A stretch of 64,000 nucleotides of DNA from Torymus aiolomorphi (lineage: Eukaryota > Arthropoda > Insecta > Hymenoptera > Torymidae). A model generated the notes under the pieces. The model made no database searches. It saw nothing but the letters and a program-made list of their open reading frames with translations, and was not told where the DNA came from. The DNA lies in the NCBI GenBank assembly GCA_036365515.1, contig CM070874.1:24664209-24728208 (forward strand). The letters are read 5' to 3'. How positions within the stretch are numbered: position 1 is the stretch's first letter; every line of letters starts with the position of its first letter. Position numbers and translations under genes: made by a program. Below are positions 61,801 through 64,000 of this stretch, one piece after another.

Positions 61801-64000
61801 TACAACGGTAAGCAACTAATTAGCAACTGCGCAAACTGATGAATCGAATAGGTTTCCAAGATGTTACAGTATTCTTGAATTTGTTGCTTTGTAATAGATT
61901 ATATCCCGGAGTCAAAAGTCGATTAAAAACAGTAAAAAAGGCGTTTTGGGGACGTTAAATGGTATTTTATCTCGTAAAACATTAAGTAAAAAATTAATTA
62001 CGGTGCAAAATATTGTCTATAATATGTCGCTAAGTTATTACAGTATTCTCGAATTTGTTGCATTGTAATAGATTATATCCCGGAGTCAAAAGTCGATTTT
62101 ATGTAGTAAAACAGTAAGCAACAAATTCATAATTGTACAGCATATCGTCTTAAATATGTTGCTAATGAATTAGGATTTCCAGAATTTGCTGCTTTACAGT
62201 AGATTATATTATGGAGTTGAAAGTCGATCGAAAACAGTAAAAAACGCGTTTTGGAGGCGGTGAATGCGGTTTTATCTAGTACAACGGTAAGCAACTAATT
62301 AGCAACTGCGCAAACTGATAACTCGAATAGGTTACCAAGATGTTACAGTATTCTTGAATTTGTTGCATTGTAATAGATTATATCCCGGAGTCAAAAGTCG
62401 ATTTTATGTAGTAAAACTGTAAGCAACAAATTCATAACTGAGCTGAATATCGCCTATTATATGTTGCTAAGATATTACAGTATTGTTGAATTTGTTGCTT
62501 CACGTTAGGTTATATTTCTTTGTCGAAAGTCGACCGAAATCGGTAAAATAACGTGATTTTGACGCTTTAAATTGTGTTTTATCTCGTAAAACATGAACCA
62601 GCAAATTCATAACTGTACAGCATATCGTTTTAAATATATTGCTAATGAATTAGGATGTTCAGAATTTGCTGCTTTACAGTAGATTATATTATGGAGTCAA
62701 AAGTCGATTAAAAACGGAAAAAAGGCGTTTTGGGGACGGTAAATGGGGTTTTATGTTGTAAAACAATAAGCAACAAATTCATAACTGATCTGCATATCGC
62801 CTATTATATGTTGCTAAGATATTGCAGTATTCTTGAATTTGTTGCTTTACGTTAGGATATATTTGTTTGTCGAAAGTCGACCGAAAACGGTAAAAAAACG
62901 TGATTTTGACGCTTTAAATTGTGTTTTATCTCGTAAAACATTAACCAACAAATTAATAACTGTACAGCATATCGTCTTAAATATTTTGCTAATGAATTAG
63001 GATTTCCAGAATTTGCTGCTTTACAGTAGATTATATTATGGAGTCAAAAGTCGATTTAAAACGGTAAAAAAGGCGTTTTGGGGACGGTAAATGGGGTTTT
63101 ATGTTGTAAAACAATAAGCAACAAATTCATAACTGTGCTGAATATCGCCTATTATATGTTGCTAAGATATTGCAGTATTCTTGAATTTGTTGCTTCACGT
63201 TAGGACATATTTCTTTGTCGAAAGTCGACCGAAAACGCTAAAAAACGTGATTTTGACGCTTTAAATTGTGTTTTATCTCGTAAAACATTAACCAACAAAT
63301 TCATAACTGTACAGCATATCGCCTTAAATATTTTGCTAATGAATTAGGATTTCCAGAATTTGCTGCTTTCCAGTAGATTATATTATGGAGTCAAAAGTCG
63401 ATTTAAAACGGTAAAAAAGGCGTTTTGGGGACGGTAAATGGGGTTTTATGTTGTAAAACAATAAGCAACAAATTCATAACTGAGCTGAATATCGCCTATT
63501 ATATGTTGCTAAGATATTGCAGTATTCTTGAATTTGTTGCTTCACGTTAGGTTATATTTCTTTGTAGAAAGTCGACCGAAAACGGTAAAAAACGTGATTT
63601 TGACGCTTTAAATTGTGTTTTATCTCGTAAAACATGAACCAGCAAATTCATATCTGTACAGCATATCGTTTTAAATATATTGCTAATGAATTAGGATGCC
63701 CAGAATTTGCTGCTTTACAGTAGATTATATTATGGAGTCAAAAGTCGATTAAAAACGGTAAAAAAGGCGTTTTGGGGACGGTAAATGGGGTTTTATCTAG
63801 TACAACGGTAAGCAACTAATTAGCAACTGCGCAAACTGATGACTCGAATAGGTTACCAAGATGTTACAGTATTCTTGAATTTGTTGCTTTGTAATAGATT
63901 ATATCCCGGAGTCAAAAGTCGATTAAAAACAGTAAAAAAGGCGTTTTGGGGACGTTAAATGGTATTTTATCTCGTAAAACATTAAGCAAAAAATTAATTA
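58881..64000 (+). repeat. Complex satellite with higher-order structure, copy 2
   Basis: More than 5 kb of monomers of about 130-175 bp, continuing past the window end. All share GTCAAAAGTCGA (or GAAAGTCGACC), a CGTTTTGGGG or CGTGATTTTGACGC segment, TTTTATCTCGTAAAAC, AACAAATTCATAACTG and a GTATTCTTGAATTTGTTGC or CCAGAATTTGCTGC end. At least four monomer types alternate. Blocks with private variants recur, for example AAATCGGTAAAATAACG at about 61058 and 62538 (about 1.48 kb apart) and the 61550 block again at 63551 (about 2.0 kb). It is an evolving higher-order satellite. Confidence 0.93.

Overview
The window looks like AT-rich eukaryotic DNA from an arthropod, most likely an insect. It has short introns, decayed DNA transposons with long terminal inverted repeats, foldback elements, a Penelope-type hammerhead-like motif and a complex satellite. 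No intact single-copy host gene, tRNA, rRNA or CRISPR array is visible. The order is not determined.

The dominant feature is a near-identical duplication. Bases 1-28053 (copy 1) recur in the same order and orientation at 32103-60264 (copy 2). A 100-N scaffold gap (28054-28153) follows copy 1 directly. Most differences are one-base indels in homopolymers. A few real differences exist: a 25-bp block, a (TA)n tract of 15 versus 201 bp, repeat-unit counts and two substitution clusters. From about 19.5 kb to the gap, copy 1 gains many small insertions. I infer two overlapping contigs or haplotigs joined with a gap, although a true 32.1-kb tandem repeat is not excluded.

Layout, with copy 2 about 32.1 kb further on: a 1.25-kb arm (200-1451) whose inverted partner is at 30602-31851; degenerate repeats and two small TGCAATTC-rich elements (1.5-3.6 kb); a broken transposon gene at 4286-8169 encoding a Mutator-like (PF20700-type) DDE transposase, a YqaJ-type exonuclease and an Ulp1-type cysteine protease; a possible small spliced reading frame (8435-8700); non-autonomous elements (9.7-13.9 kb); diffuse AT-rich repeats (14-17 kb); an ABCC transporter fragment joined tail to tail to an ESF1 fragment (17.08-17.70 kb); a 270-bp tandem repeat (18.65-20.4 kb); a GC-rich, CAG-rich exon-like block (21.2-22.2 kb); three large palindromes (22.8-24.6 kb), one with hammerhead-like cores on both strands; a tandem array of exon-like cassettes (24.96-26.26 kb); and a satellite (26.6 kb to the gap; 58.88 to beyond 64 kb in copy 2). 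Bases 28154-30601 are single-copy here and hold one weak exon candidate and a GC-rich block with a TATA box.

The transposase, exonuclease and protease would act together in transposition if expressed: DDE cutting and joining, DNA-end processing and SUMO/ubiquitin-like protein processing. Each copy of the gene is broken, mostly at different homopolymers, so many breaks are probably sequencing errors. Two lesions are shared. Host-gene fragments near a Mutator-type gene recall Pack-MULE gene capture, but element ends and target-site duplications could not be established.
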